Shown: positions 55,513-64,000, counted from the first letter of the stretch. The stretch: 64,000 nucleotides of DNA from G965216255 sp965216255 (GCA_965216255.1 OZ244148.1:4588001-4652000), one strand, 5' to 3'. Notes: a model not told the origin generated them from the sequence alone. Made by a program: numbers and translations.

Positions 55513-56643
55513 ATGATTCGCATCCCAATAGTCTGCCTGATTGGCTTGTTTGTCTTTGCGGGGCTGCATCCCGGGGAATTTATCAAGCCCAGAACAGGGA
55601 GAGCAGGTCAATCCATTGATCTGGTTGAACTGTGGCGTATGGGGGACTCAGAAGATGACGACGTTTTCTTCAAAGCTATCCGTTCAGTTGCCATTAATAG
55701 CAGGGGGCATGCGTATGTAGTGGATTATGAGCATCAGGGGATTTACGTAATCTCGAGAGATGGAGCTCTGCTCAGCGAGATAGGTACTATGGGAAGTGCT
55801 CCGGGAGAGTTCGAAGGACTATGGAGCGTTTATGTTGGCAAGTCAGATACGGTCTTTGCCTTTGATGAAGACATAGGGCGCTTAACAACGTTTATCCCAC
55901 ATGATCATGACCTTTTCGAGACGCTACAGGTTCAGCCCGATGAAGTACCGGGATGGCCTCACTACTTGTTCGGGGTTGTACCAGAAGGCTTCATTCTGGG
56001 ATATAGAACGCTCTTCATGCAGGACGACCTTGCGGCAGAGCATACGCTGGATGTAGCCTTTGTTAGTCGCCGGGGGGTCAAGCGCGAAGAATTGTTGGCG
56101 CAACTGCCCATCAAAGAACGTGTCGTTTACAAGTATTTTGGAGCAACTGGTTTCTATTGGATGCCGTTTGGCCCTAGGGAGGAGGTGGCCGTGAGCCTAG
56201 ACGGGCTGGTGTACTTCGGCTATGGTGATGCCAGTGCCATTTCGGTCTGGTCCGTGGATGGAGAGGTGCGTCGTGCCATCACATGGACTCGAGACCCTGT
56301 ACCAGTAACATCGCGTGATGTGGACGCCTTGTTTTCCAGAGAAAACCTTGCCAAACAAGACCGGAGTTACCGGAGTGTTATGCGGGATACGCAATTACCC
56401 ACGCACAAGCCGGCGTTTGAGAATTTTACGGTGGATGATGAGAGCCGTGTGTGGGTACAACTAAGCGCTCCTCACGGTGCCGAGACAACACCATGGTTAA
56501 TTCTGGACGGCGATGGCAAAGAGCTGGGAATGGTAGAATTGCCGCCCAACGTACGGCTTGAGGCCATACGCGGCGACAGGGCGTACGGCGTCATCGGGGA
56601 CGATGGTGAAGAATACACGCTGACCGCGTATGCAATCCAGTAG
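55513..56643 (+). CDS. Secreted 6-bladed beta-propeller (NHL-like) protein
   Basis: The protein has 376 residues from the ATG at 55513, where a signal peptide begins (MIRIPIVCLIGLFVFAGLH). Repeats of the NHL/6-bladed propeller type include AINSRGHAYVVDYEHQGIYV, ISRDGALLSEIGTMGSAPGE, FEGLWSVYVGKSDTVFAFDE and, near the end, FTVDDESRVWVQLS plus LILDGDGKELGMVELP. Such proteins are common as secreted factors in Rhodothermota/Bacteroidota; the role here is unknown. The gene is isolated between two mobile elements; an IS5-like element begins 25 bases after its stop. Confidence 0.83.
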   Translation: MIRIPIVCLIGLFVFAGLHPGEFIKPRTGRAGQSIDLVELWRMGDSEDDDVFFKAIRSVAINSRGHAYVVDYEHQGIYVISRDGALLSEIGTMGSAPGEFEGLWSVYVGKSDTVFAFDEDIGRLTTFIPHDHDLFETLQVQPDEVPGWPHYLFGVVPEGFILGYRTLFMQDDLAAEHTLDVAFVSRRGVKREELLAQLPIKERVVYKYFGATGFYWMPFGPREEVAVSLDGLVYFGYGDASAISVWSVDGEVRRAITWTRDPVPVTSRDVDALFSRENLAKQDRSYRSVMRDTQLPTHKPAFENFTVDDESRVWVQLSAPHGAETTPWLILDGDGKELGMVELPPNVRLEAIRGDRAYGVIGDDGEEYTLTAYAIQ

Positions 56644-56668
56644 ATCATTTAGAAAACACACGCTTCGG

Positions 56669-58165
56669 GGAGCCTCTTGCAAAACCCACCAGATAGGTGG
56701 TGTTTCCCGAAGCAGGCGGGGGAGATAGGGGGCTGGCGCCTCCGATTTCGGTATCTTCAGAGGTGTCCAAACTCTCTAAGACAGCGGGGGCAGCCATGTC
56801 CCCTGGAAGGAAGATGACTGTGTTCTTGGATAAGCCACCAAATGCAGCTCTTCTCTTGCGCGCAGGAGTTGATCGGTCCTTTGACCGAGCTGCAGCCGAA
56901 GCTTCTGAACGTGTTAGATATCGGTCGCATTGAGTGCTATCTGCGCAGCGATCCCACGGCAGCGCGCGGGCGCGGGATCGTGCGGCGCTTGCGCGGGCGT
57001 TTCTTGCGAAGGCGGTCTACTATATCGGTACGGCCCGTGCGTTGATCGACCGGATTTGCTCTGACCCACAGCTGCGCCGCCTGTGTGGGTGGCAACGTCA
57101 AGACCAGGTTCCAAGCGAGGCGACTTTTTTACGCGCATTCACAGAATTTGCCGTGACTAGTCTGCCCGATCAGATGCATCGTGCGCTGATCGAGTCGTGC
57201 TACGAGGATGCGGTAGTGGGACATATTTCACGTGATTCGACGGCCATTCAGGCTCGCGAGCGCCCTGCTGCGAAGGAGCCGGCGCCTGCCTAGCGCAAGC
57301 CTGGGCGAGCGCGCAAGGGGAAGCAATCTCCAAGGAAGCAATGGCGTGTCGTACGCCAGTTGGGTATGAGTCTGCAGGAGATGGAAGATGACCTGCCAAA
57401 GGAGTGCAACCGGGGAGTCAAGCGCATTTCCAAGGGCTACAAGCAAAGCTGGAGCGGCTACAAGCTGCACACTGATGTGGCAGACGGGGGCATACCGATC
57501 AGTTGCATCGTGAGGTCCGCGTCGGTGCATGACAGTCAGGTGGCGATTCCACTGGGGACCAAGTCCGCGGAGCTGGTAACGAGTTTATACGATGTGATGG
57601 ATAGCGCCTATGATGTGGAGCAAATACGCCTCCACAGCCAGCGTTTTGGACATGTGGCGATCATTGACGAGCACCCGCGTACACGCGCTGGGAAGGAGGC
57701 GCTAAAGCGTGAGGCGAAAGCCCAGCGTACGGCTGGGTTTGTTTCGCCAGCGCGCGAGCGCTACAAAGAACGTTCGAGCGCCTTACGCGTCTTTGGTCGC
57801 CTCAAAGACGAGTATGGCGCTCGTCACGTTCGCGTACGTGGCAACGCGAAGGTGAAGTGTCACCTCATGTTCGGTATGCTCGCGCTGACCGTAGACCAAA
57901 TGGTGCGACTGCTGAGCTAAACGAGATCACCTGAGCGCAGAAAGGCGCCTGTCGTGCCAGGTGCACAGGGTTGGTATGCGTGATGGTCACAGTTAATCGC
58001 CGAAAACCTGTCTTTCCGAGCCGAAATCACTGCGACACTTAGCGTTGTCGGAGTGCGAAAATCACATCGGCGTCTTTCTTCCTTCAACCCACTGAATGCA
58101 CCCTGAATTGCTGCGCCGATTGCCGAAACCGACAATTCCAGCAATGCATTTATGCAAGAGCCTCC
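56669..58165 (+). mobile_element. IS5-superfamily element with matching ends
   Basis: The left end GGAGCCTCTTGCAAAA (56669) pairs with the right end, whose reverse complement reads GGAGGCTCTTGCATAAA (to 58165). Between them is one transposase pseudogene on the plus strand. The right end abuts an IS1595 fragment that stops exactly there, so this element inserted into, or recombined with, an older IS1595 copy. Confidence 0.72.
56842..57920 (+). pseudogene. IS5-superfamily (DDE_Tnp_1) transposase, interrupted
   Basis: The N-terminal piece (GPLTELQPKLLNVLDIGRIE) is out of frame with the main piece from about 56940, which reads LIDRICSDPQLRRLCGW, VPSEATFLRAFTEFA and VGHISRDSTAIQARERPA. A stop at 57291-57293 splits the proline/lysine-rich linker. 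The rest (57294-57920) has GYKLHTDVADGGIPISCIV, HDSQVAIPL, YDVMDSAYDV and HVRVRGNAKVKCHLMFGMLA. One frameshift and one nonsense codon inactivate a full-length gene. Confidence 0.83.
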
Positions 58166-58557
58166 TTCATACTCGAAATACCCTTCAGATTCAAGAGTTC
58201 AAGATAAATCGCCCATACCCACGTTTTCAAAGGCAAATTGCTGGACTGGAGCGCCGTGCCCGTTTTGACAGAGAATTACCGCTTACAGGACCGGCAACGG
58301 AATGGCATGGTCTTGTGCTTGCACCGGTACACGTTGTCACTACCGCAGCGCAGGCACGCCAAGTTGCCGTCCGGCCAATGCACGGCTTCGAACCACTTGC
58401 GAGCGGCTTCCTCGTCCGGTATCCATTCGGCTAATTCCATAAGCGTTACGCCCTTCCTGTGTGATCTTCCCGGTGCTCCCATAGCGTGTACCTCTGCCCG
58501 TTTGTTTCCCCTTTATACGGGTGCAGCACAGCCAGATTTCAACTATTCCGTATAAGT
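58166..58557 (-). pseudogene. Second IS1595-family copy, 5' fragment with one end
   Basis: The start at 58482 reads MGAPGRSHRKGVTLMELAEW, then CLRCGSDNVYRCKHKTMPF and, past an in-frame stop, FSVKTGTALQSSNLPLKTWV and LNLKGISSMK. It ends exactly at the IS5-like element border. The element end near 58534-58557 reads (reverse complement) CACTTATACGGAATAGTTGA, related to the ends of the copy at 53633-55322. The protein sequence is clearly diverged from that copy. Confidence 0.78.
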
Positions 58558-58723
58558 GCTTTTCGTTGGGCATGAATGTGAAGCCTAGTATTATATTGCG
58601 AGGTCACGGCGGTGCCGTTTCTCTTCGTGGCTGCAAGGAAGCCGGATCGGTTGGCGAATCAAGAGGAGTGCCGCCGAGCCAACACTGCTGGACACGATAA
58701 TCCTGGCAATCAGGAGATAGGCT

Positions 58724-59887
58724 ATGAGCGAATATCAATTCTACGAATATCGGACGATAGATCGCTCTCTCAGCCCCGAAGACATTGGCGCCTTGCGGTC
58801 AATTGCGATGGGAGAGGAGATTACGTCTCGGGGTTTTGTCATTGAAGATGAATGGGACAATTTCTGGGTAGAGTCGACCAAGCTCATGAAGCGCTGGTTC
58901 GATTTGCACCTCTATTTTGGTAGCTGGGGTCATCGTCGATTGATGATCCGACTTCCGAAACGGCGTGTAGATCGCGCACAACTCGATGCGTGTTTGGTTT
59001 TTTACAGCGTTGGCCGCATCGTTGATGCAGGAGATAACCTGATCCTCGATCTTTGTTTTAATGATGAGCCGCCGGAATATCACGAATGCCCCGAAGGATC
59101 CGGTTTGCTCGATCAGTTGGCACCGCTCCGCGTCGATTTGCTCTCTGGTGACATGCGCCCTCTGTATATCATTTGGCTTTCGGCGGACAGCAGATTTATG
59201 TCGGAAGAGGAGCGGGAACCCCTTCCCTGGATCGGACCGGTAACAGACAGGCTACAGGCGCTCGCCGACTTCATTTATGTCGATGCCTTTCTCTTGCAGG
59301 CAGCTGCCGAATCGGCTCCCGGCTCGCCGGGAGCAAGCATTCCCAAGCGGACAATTCGGGCTGCCGTCAGTTCCATCCCGAGGGCTGAGAAAAATGAAAT
59401 GCTCTATCGGGTAGCTAAGGGTGATCCTGATGCGGCATCGGAAATTCAGACGAGGGTAACAGAGGAGATCCAGAGAAGGATAATGAAGGCCGCAGCCAAG
59501 CGGCTCAGTGCCTGGACGCCAAGGACGGTTTCCAAATTGAGCGCCCGGGCAGCTGTGCTTCGTGAAGAGTGGGAAATTGCCGAGGCGACAAGACTTGAGG
59601 CCCAGCGTTTGCGGCAGCAGCGTGACGCGGAAAAGAAGCGAGCACAGTACTTGGCATCACTCAAGAGCCGCTCTGAGGAAACTTGGCGCGAGATTGAAAG
59701 CGAGCTCGAACGGCGCACTGGAAGAGGCTACGACCGCGCGGCCGCATTAGTAGAAGATCTGCGGGAGTTGGCGGAGAAGGAACGCGAGACTTCTGCGTTT
59801 GGCGCGCGACTGAAGGACCTGCGTACTCGGCACGATCACAGGAAACGCTTCCTTGATCGGCTGAAGGCACTAAGTCTAGGGCCATAG
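58724..59887 (+). CDS. Conserved protein of unknown function (MSEYQ(Y/F)YE family)
   Basis: The protein has 387 residues. The start MSEYQFYEYRTIDRSLSPED, then GRFVIEDEW-like text, LMKRWFDLHLYFGSWGHRRL and MIRLPKR, is a pattern I associate with a widespread family of bacterial proteins without known function, often next to SWIM zinc-finger genes. No SWIM gene is in this window. The C-terminal third is a long charged helix (EATRLEAQRLRQQRDAEKKR). It is cytoplasmic and monocistronic; the region upstream is IS debris. Confidence 0.78.
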   Translation: MSEYQFYEYRTIDRSLSPEDIGALRSIAMGEEITSRGFVIEDEWDNFWVESTKLMKRWFDLHLYFGSWGHRRLMIRLPKRRVDRAQLDACLVFYSVGRIVDAGDNLILDLCFNDEPPEYHECPEGSGLLDQLAPLRVDLLSGDMRPLYIIWLSADSRFMSEEEREPLPWIGPVTDRLQALADFIYVDAFLLQAAAESAPGSPGASIPKRTIRAAVSSIPRAEKNEMLYRVAKGDPDAASEIQTRVTEEIQRRIMKAAAKRLSAWTPRTVSKLSARAAVLREEWEIAEATRLEAQRLRQQRDAEKKRAQYLASLKSRSEETWREIESELERRTGRGYDRAAALVEDLRELAEKERETSAFGARLKDLRTRHDHRKRFLDRLKALSLGP

Positions 59888-59954
59888 GCCATTATTCTGG
59901 AATGGCGGAAGAAAAGAAGCCGATCTTGCACAGCAATCCCATGCTGCCCGATGC

Positions 59955-60198
59955 CCAATCCCAAGTTTAACACCCAGTTTTATAAGTAGCATAATTACTT
60001 ATGGTTACAAGGGTATTTTGGTCTCTTCTGGCGCTACAAACGGTCTCAAAGTGAATTCGTGGCCTTGGATCAGATAGTAGTCTTGTGCATGTATAGGGGC
60101 GCCCGATCCACTCCTAGGGCGTCGTAAATGCCTTTCAACTCACTATCCGGCTGTGATGTCGTACGAACGTGCAGCGTATGCCCAGCCCGGCACAGATG
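59955..60198 (-). repeat. IS1634-like 3' end, copy B of an inverted pair
   Basis: The reverse complement of this segment matches 41385-41638 over about 245 bases, including the transposase C-terminus (GHTLHVRTTSQP, IYDALGVDRAPLYMHKTTI, stop) and the outer end GTTAAACTTGGG. Homology stops near 60198. The next 266 bases, to the end of the 140-residue gene at 60465, hold nothing I can identify. Confidence 0.8.
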
Positions 60199-60464
60199 GC
60201 TGTTCCCCAACTGGCAGGTTCTTACTTGCTTGCGCGTTGGCGGCGAGAAAAGGCATGTAGAGGCTAATAAACGGATGGAGTGTAGGGTGCATTTGAGGCA
60301 TGATTTCGAGGCATTCCGGAGGCGTTTCCTGAGCCGGTCAGCCCGTCGTAATCGCGGGATTGCGTCCCAGACTGGCTTTACGGCACCGATAGGGGTCCCT
60401 GACAGGCTGTCAGATGCCGCTCTGGTTGGCTTTTCAAGGTCATATAGTCTGGTCTCAACTGCAT

Positions 60465-60887
60465 TTACACGACCTGATGGCTAGTAGCCACATGTATTAG
60501 GCCAGCACCCACTAAGGTGATGTAGGGGCGAAATAATCGGATAGCAAGATCTAAAGGATGAACCTGCTGGGGATCGGCTACAACTTTAGCGATGCGCTGC
60601 ATATATGTCAGGCATAACGCGTCCCAGAATTTGTTTTCCTCCGGTGCGAACGGGACGGATGTTCCTTTGTTTTTCCTCGCACCCGTTTCACCTCCCTTAT
60701 TGATACAGAGATTACCAATGTAACTCAGCACATCATAGTCCATACCGAATCTACGAGTTGCCTCCTGGCGCCGATTGCCCCCTTTCCTCCGTTCTCCCAT
60801 CATGCCCTCCAGCACTGTAAGGCAAGAGTTTGCTATAATGCACAAGGGTTCACGATCCCGCCTGTACGCCATATATCGATGATGCAT
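60465..60887 (-). CDS. Small conserved-looking protein of unknown function
   Basis: The protein has 140 residues. Motifs include PLCIIANSCLTVLEGMMG, RQEATRRFGMDYDVLSYIGN, KGGETGARKNKGTSVPFAPE and FWDALCLTYMQRIAKVVADP. The helical, charged composition looks real, and I recall similar uncharacterised proteins with 'NKGG...ARK' and 'F...E..FL'. The gene lies 27 bases after the MNT antitoxin gene in the same direction. It may be a third gene of that unit or independent. Confidence 0.55.
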   Translation of the reverse strand: MHHRYMAYRRDREPLCIIANSCLTVLEGMMGERRKGGNRRQEATRRFGMDYDVLSYIGNLCINKGGETGARKNKGTSVPFAPEENKFWDALCLTYMQRIAKVVADPQQVHPLDLAIRLFRPYITLVGAGLIHVATSHQVV

Positions 60888-60914
60888 TCAGCGCACTTCG
60901 TCCGAGAGGACGAT

Positions 60915-61280
60915 CTAGGCCTTCGGCGGCTCAGGGTAGGTCCTGTTCCCAATTAGATGCTCACGGCTTGCCTCCACCAACAGCACATGCTCCGCCTCAA
61001 CCTGCTTCTTGAATGCCTCCGGCATGTCATTCCACACAAACAGATCGACCCTAAATGGCAGGTTGCTCTCTTCGAATTCTTCCCGCAAATCACCGACCTG
61101 TCGTTGCTGTTCAGGCGTCGCAAATACCACGAGGTCTAGATCGGATTTCGGCCTGGAAGTCCATTTCGTCCGAGAGCCGTAGATCCAAGCTGCTGTGCCT
61201 GGCAGGTACCGTTCAAGCAGCATTAGGATGATCTTGCGCTCTTCGGCGGTGATATCGATGCCCTGGTCTACTTCTCCCAT
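60915..61280 (-). CDS. MNT-type nucleotidyltransferase antitoxin
   Basis: The protein has 121 residues. The minimal nucleotidyltransferase signature is present: WIYGSRTKWTSRPKSDLDLV (GSRx9-10SDLDL), with a later strand FRVDLFVWNDMP supplying the third acidic residue. MNT proteins are antitoxins that modify (for example AMPylate) and neutralise partner HEPN RNases. It overlaps the HEPN gene by 13 bases, the typical arrangement. Confidence 0.9.
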   Translation of the reverse strand: MGEVDQGIDITAEERKIILMLLERYLPGTAAWIYGSRTKWTSRPKSDLDLVVFATPEQQRQVGDLREEFEESNLPFRVDLFVWNDMPEAFKKQVEAEHVLLVEASREHLIGNRTYPEPPKA

Positions 61281-61687
61281 GTTGCTCCGATCATTATCTC
61301 GTAGAGACCGATGGCGTCATCTATGAAAGCAGGCACCAACGCAAGACAGGCTTTTGCCTTTTCACCGTCGTAGTCATGCGACGTATTAATCCTGGCGTCC
61401 GCGTATCGAAGCCACCGTACCAGAGACATGGCTAGCAGATCGTTCTCGTTGGCCAGCCTCAAGACGGGCTTGGGGCTGTTAGGCATTTCCGCAATACCCA
61501 GTTCCTCGGTCAGATATCTCTTCAGCACCTTCCACAGGCAGTCATAACAAGTTTCGAAACGCTGGATAACAGATTCTGCAATTCCTTCACGATCCAGGTC
61601 GGAGAGTGCCGGATTTCGCCGTTGATGGTTCTCGTGCTGCTCCTTCAATCGCTTGATGGATAGTCGGAACTTGCCGTAGTCGATCAT
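61268..61687 (-). CDS. HEPN-domain toxin (HI0074 family)
   Basis: The protein has 139 residues and is all-alpha. VIQRFETCYDCLWKVLKRYL is the typical first helix pair, and the RNase motif R-x4-H is visible in ARINTSHDYDGEKA. HI0074-like HEPN proteins pair with MNT proteins as toxin-antitoxin systems. The gene starts 14 bases after the stop of the hsdM remnant, so the pair probably came with a type I restriction locus. Confidence 0.9.
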   Translation of the reverse strand: MIDYGKFRLSIKRLKEQHENHQRRNPALSDLDREGIAESVIQRFETCYDCLWKVLKRYLTEELGIAEMPNSPKPVLRLANENDLLAMSLVRWLRYADARINTSHDYDGEKAKACLALVPAFIDDAIGLYEIMIGATWEK

Positions 61688-61701
61688 CGCGCCTCACCGG
61701 C

Positions 61702-61981
61702 TTACTTCTGAGCGAGTAATGGAGACTCTTCGCCAGCAGTTCTAGGTTCCTTTGATGGGCTGAAGCCTAACATTTCGAGGTTGTCCGTGATGGCAGCATC
61801 AAGTCGAACTCCCTCTTCCTGGTGTGTTCGAAGTTCCTCGACAAGCCGTTGCATTTTCGTCTAAAACGCTCCTTGTTGAGCGCAGTGCGTGCGTAGTTCT
61901 TCGGCAGAATACCCTTGAGGATCGGGTTATCCCGTTCAATTTTAGCCATCGCATCGTCAAGAAGCTGGCCGATGGTTGATG
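61702..61981 (-). pseudogene. hsdM (type I DNA methyltransferase) remnant with internal deletion
   Basis: The first part reads TIGQLLDDAMAKIERDNPIL, KGILPKNYARTALNKER, a stretch from the N-terminal half of HsdM. It then runs directly, with a frame change near 61870, into MQRLVEELRTHQEEGVRLDA and ITDNLEMLGF, the C-terminal end of HsdM. The catalytic middle is gone, and the 5' end is cut by the IS3 element at 61982. Neither hsdR nor hsdS is visible. Confidence 0.78.
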
Positions 61982-63280
61982 TGTACCCCAATCGTTGGAC
62001 AGGATTTCGCTTGATTTAAGATAGAGAACTGCCAGGGTTTTGGGGGATGGCGGGACATGTTGGTCCCAGTGGGCATGTGGTTGTCGTGTGGGTTATAGCC
62101 ATCGCTGGGTGGGGTCCTGAATGGCCGTGATAGACTTCGGATGGGGTTCGGTACCGAAGACTCTGGTGCGGACGACTGTGGTTGTAAAAGGCAAAGTAAC
62201 TTCCCAGGCGCTGCCGTGCCTGCCGCAGGTTCGCGTATTCGTTGAGGTAGACATCCTCGTACTTGACGCTGCGCCACAGTCGCTCAATCAGAATGTTGTC
62301 GTAGCACCGGCCACGACCACACATCGAAATCCGGATGCTGGCACGTTTCGAGGGTGATGTCATCTCTTCACTGGTAAACTGTGATCGTTGGTCCGAGTGA
62401 AAGATCTCGGGCTGGCTGATCGTAAGTGCGTCCTTATAGGTCTCCACGCAGACACTCGCGTTTTGTGTGTGAAATAGCGTCCACGATAGTATGTAACGGC
62501 TCTACCAGTCGATGACTGCGATCAGATACGCAAATCCGCGGCCCATCCGAATGTAGGTGATGTCACTGCACCAGGCCTCATTGGGACGGTCTATGTGCCG
62601 CCCTTTCAATAGGTTGGGATACCGAAGAGCTGGCCCCGGGCCCACGCGGGGTCGGGGCTTCGGATAAATAGCCTGTAGCCCCTAAGGCGCATCAGCCTAT
62701 AGACCCGCTTGTGACCCGCAGCGTGACCCTCGCGCCGAAGCATATGCGTTATGCGCCCAGCATGGGGTGGGCCGTGTAGAATTCGTCTATGACGCGCATC
62801 AACTGTAGATTATAGGACGTCTCACCGACGGGTTGATAATACACGCTGGAGCGGGCCAGGCCCAGTAGCTCGCACTGTCGCTCTATGCTCAGCCGGCCGT
62901 GATCTGGCTCCACCATGCGCCGCTTCTCTTCAAGAGAGTGAGCCGAGGTTTTTTTTAGCCAGTCCAGGTCCACCATGAGGCGCCCGATATGGCCATACAA
63001 TTCATCCTTAAGTATCTCTTCTTGTTGTTTGGCCTTGCCACGACGCGTGGAAAAGGCATCCATCAAGTGCTGAAGTGCCTGCTTCTTCCACAGGTTCACC
63101 TGGCTGGAGTGCACCTCGAAGCGGGCGGCAATCTGGCCGATGGTTTGCTCACCTCGTATGGCCTCCACGGCCACTCGAGCCTTGAATGCGGCGGCGTACG
63201 ACTTCCGTTTCATCGTGATGTGTACCTCGATTTGAGAGGCAGGATTCTATCTTAAACCACTATCCAGAATTTGGGGTACA
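61982..63280 (-). mobile_element. IS3-family insertion sequence
   Basis: The ends TGTACCCCAA (61982) and TTGGGGTACA (ending 63280) are perfect 10-bp inverted repeats with the IS3-typical TG...CA termini. The ~1.3-kb body contains the transposase genes on the minus strand. The flanks differ (hsdM remnant on the left, IS66 remnant on the right) and show no target duplication. This implies a deletion on one side after insertion. Confidence 0.88.
62016..63213 (-). pseudogene. IS3-family transposase (OrfA and OrfB), disrupted
   Basis: The first frame (63213 to 62749) starts MKRKSYAAAFKARVAVEAIR and has IAARFEVHSSQVNLWKKQAL (HTH, OrfA), then continues without the usual slip into OrfB (LSIERQCELLGLARSSVYYQ). 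The middle is broken between 62749 and 62447. The last frame (62447 to 62016) contains the catalytic region IFHSDQRSQFTSEEM, SMCGRGRCYDNILIERLWRS and YNHSRPHQSLRYRTPSEVY. Several lesions make it non-functional unless repaired. Confidence 0.85.
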
Positions 63281-63725
63281 CTATACCGTACGGGCGAGAC
63301 TACAGGGCCCGTCAAAGCTCTTGCGCATCTCCATGGCGTTGCGATACAGGAAGTAGCAGTGCATCGGAGTCAGCACTATCATGCTCTGGCCCCTCAAGCA
63401 CCGACACCGGAAGCAACGCCTGTACCGGAACGAAGAACCGTACCGGCGCCCCACCAGGGTGAAGCACCTCCATCACCGCACGCTCACGCGACAGGGGCGC
63501 GCTTATCTCGTGGAAAGCCTCGCCAATACTGCGCGCTTCCCATACTTTCGCCTGCAGTAGTAGAGCTGAGCTACGGTAATCCCGCGGTCCGCACAAAACG
63601 CCTCCGCCCCTGGCTTCCTTGCAGGTACCGCTCCACCCTCCAATACATCTGCTTTGAACTACGTCTCGTCTTGCCCGTGGGATCGTCGTGAATTGTCCAA
63701 ACACAAGATCCCGACCACGACTCCA
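63281..63725 (-). pseudogene. IS66-type tnpA/tnpB remnant
   Basis: In shifting minus-strand frames I read AEAFCADRGITVAQLYYCRR and KYGKRA, then VMEVLHPGGAPVRFFVPVQA (TnpA), followed by LTPMHCYFLYRNAMEMRKSF DG, split here for length, the start of TnpB ('MRKSFDGLCGLV' in the family). TnpB is cut after a few residues by the IS3 end at 63280. The element's outer end lies just upstream at 63756. Confidence 0.72.
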
Positions 63726-63756
63726 CCTCACAAGAGGGGGTTCACCGCATGCTTAC
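63726..63756 (-). repeat. IS66-type terminal inverted repeat
   Basis: On the minus strand this reads GTAAGCATGCGGTGAACCCC and on into CTCTTGTGAGG. It lies directly upstream of the tnpA remnant, where the left end of an IS66 element belongs. The palindrome at 3936-3984 contains the same sequence. Confidence 0.7.
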
Positions 63757-64000
63757 GTTGAAGCGACTTTCAGGAGGGCAGCGGAGGTAGTGCGCCGGCG
63801 CGCGTTGACGCGTGACAGGTATCTTGCCGTTTCAAGAAATGGCAAGGTGGTACGCCTGGAGCCGAAGGACTTGCGCCAGATCAATTCCTCCAAGGAATTG
63901 CCCGAGTAAGAGTTTGAATCAGCGCAGCCACGGTTGAAAGCAGCCTAAATCCTTGTAATCTGGGGCCATACGTTGCGTAGGAGTCGTCGTCTATTGTGCC
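63757..64000 (+). other. Window edge with a possible partial small ORF
   Basis: An open frame ending at 63909 reads FRRAAEVVRRRALTRDRYLA and VSRNGKVVRLEPKDL, which looks like the C-terminal half of a small basic protein. Its 5' part would fall inside the IS66 end, so it is either truncated or starts at a non-ATG codon. I do not recognise it. The remaining ~90 bases show nothing. Confidence 0.3.

Noticed and set aside
41385..60198. A composite transposon bounded by IS1634-like copies
   Set aside because: Both copies are 3' fragments with inward-facing single ends and no intact transposase, so a functional composite transposon is not supported.
60128..60484. 118-residue plus-strand ORF
   Set aside because: Its first part is antisense to the IS1634-like transposase end, so it is a chance frame.
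1..64000. CRISPR arrays, tRNA and rRNA genes
   Set aside because: I saw no regularly spaced direct repeats and no tRNA or rRNA signature on either strand by eye; short tRNAs could have been missed without a covariance search.

Overview
The window looks like the chromosome, or a large integrated element, of a GC-rich member of the Bacteroidota/Rhodothermota side of the tree. Two large secreted proteins end in the 'QN(F/Y)PNPFN' Por/FlgD-type C-terminal sorting tail used by type IX secretion (T9SS). There is also a TonB-receptor plug lipoprotein, a SusC-type carboxypeptidase-regulatory-like domain, a 6-bladed beta-propeller secreted protein and a TlpA-like lipoprotein. The phylum assignment is inferred from protein style; no rRNA or other marker gene is present.

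Layout. (1) 0.1-7.3 kb: a frameshifted IS256 element, a TPR-thioredoxin lipoprotein, a three-module spondin_N-like T9SS cargo protein and an SRAP/YedK-type DNA-protein crosslink protein. (2) 7.4-30.3 kb: one uninterrupted co-directional run of 25 tightly packed or overlapping genes. It starts with a P-type (Trb-like) type IV secretion system: traF, trbB, C, D, E, J, L, F, G, I and the coupling ATPase traG. It continues through two small secreted or anchored proteins into a DUF4402-pilin / PapD-like chaperone / usher fimbrial module. It ends with a Ton-like energy module: a carboxypeptidase-regulatory-like protein, a stand-alone TonB-plug lipoprotein, ExbB, two ExbD paralogues, a TonB-like protein and a TPR lipoprotein. 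No relaxase is visible. (3) 30.3-43.1 kb: an insertion-sequence graveyard (IS1182, IS1634, IS5, IS21, IS66 and IS256 types, all broken) that surrounds a TIGR04255-type three-gene cassette and a large BNR-repeat T9SS cargo gene with its terminator. (4) 43.9-51.3 kb: a probable defence or stress island made of a TPR/OB-fold protein facing a three-gene operon (TerB-N/TerB-C protein, DUF2791/BrxD-like ATPase, Lhr/BrxHI-like helicase). (5) 51.3-58.6 kb: a 2.3-kb stretch with no supportable gene, an IS1595 element with recognisable inverted ends and two passenger ORFs, a beta-propeller gene, and an IS5-like element abutting a second IS1595 fragment. (6) 58.7-64 kb: a conserved 387-residue protein of unknown function, an inverted copy of an IS1634-like end, a HEPN/MNT toxin-antitoxin pair behind an internally deleted type I methylase gene (hsdM), an IS3 element and an IS66 remnant.

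The main candidate for something new is the 23-kb run in (2). It places a T4SS, a chaperone-usher-like adhesive fibre and a barrel-less TonB/ExbBD module in one transcription unit, suggesting one surface machine. Domain-family calls rest on motifs read by eye, without any database search.
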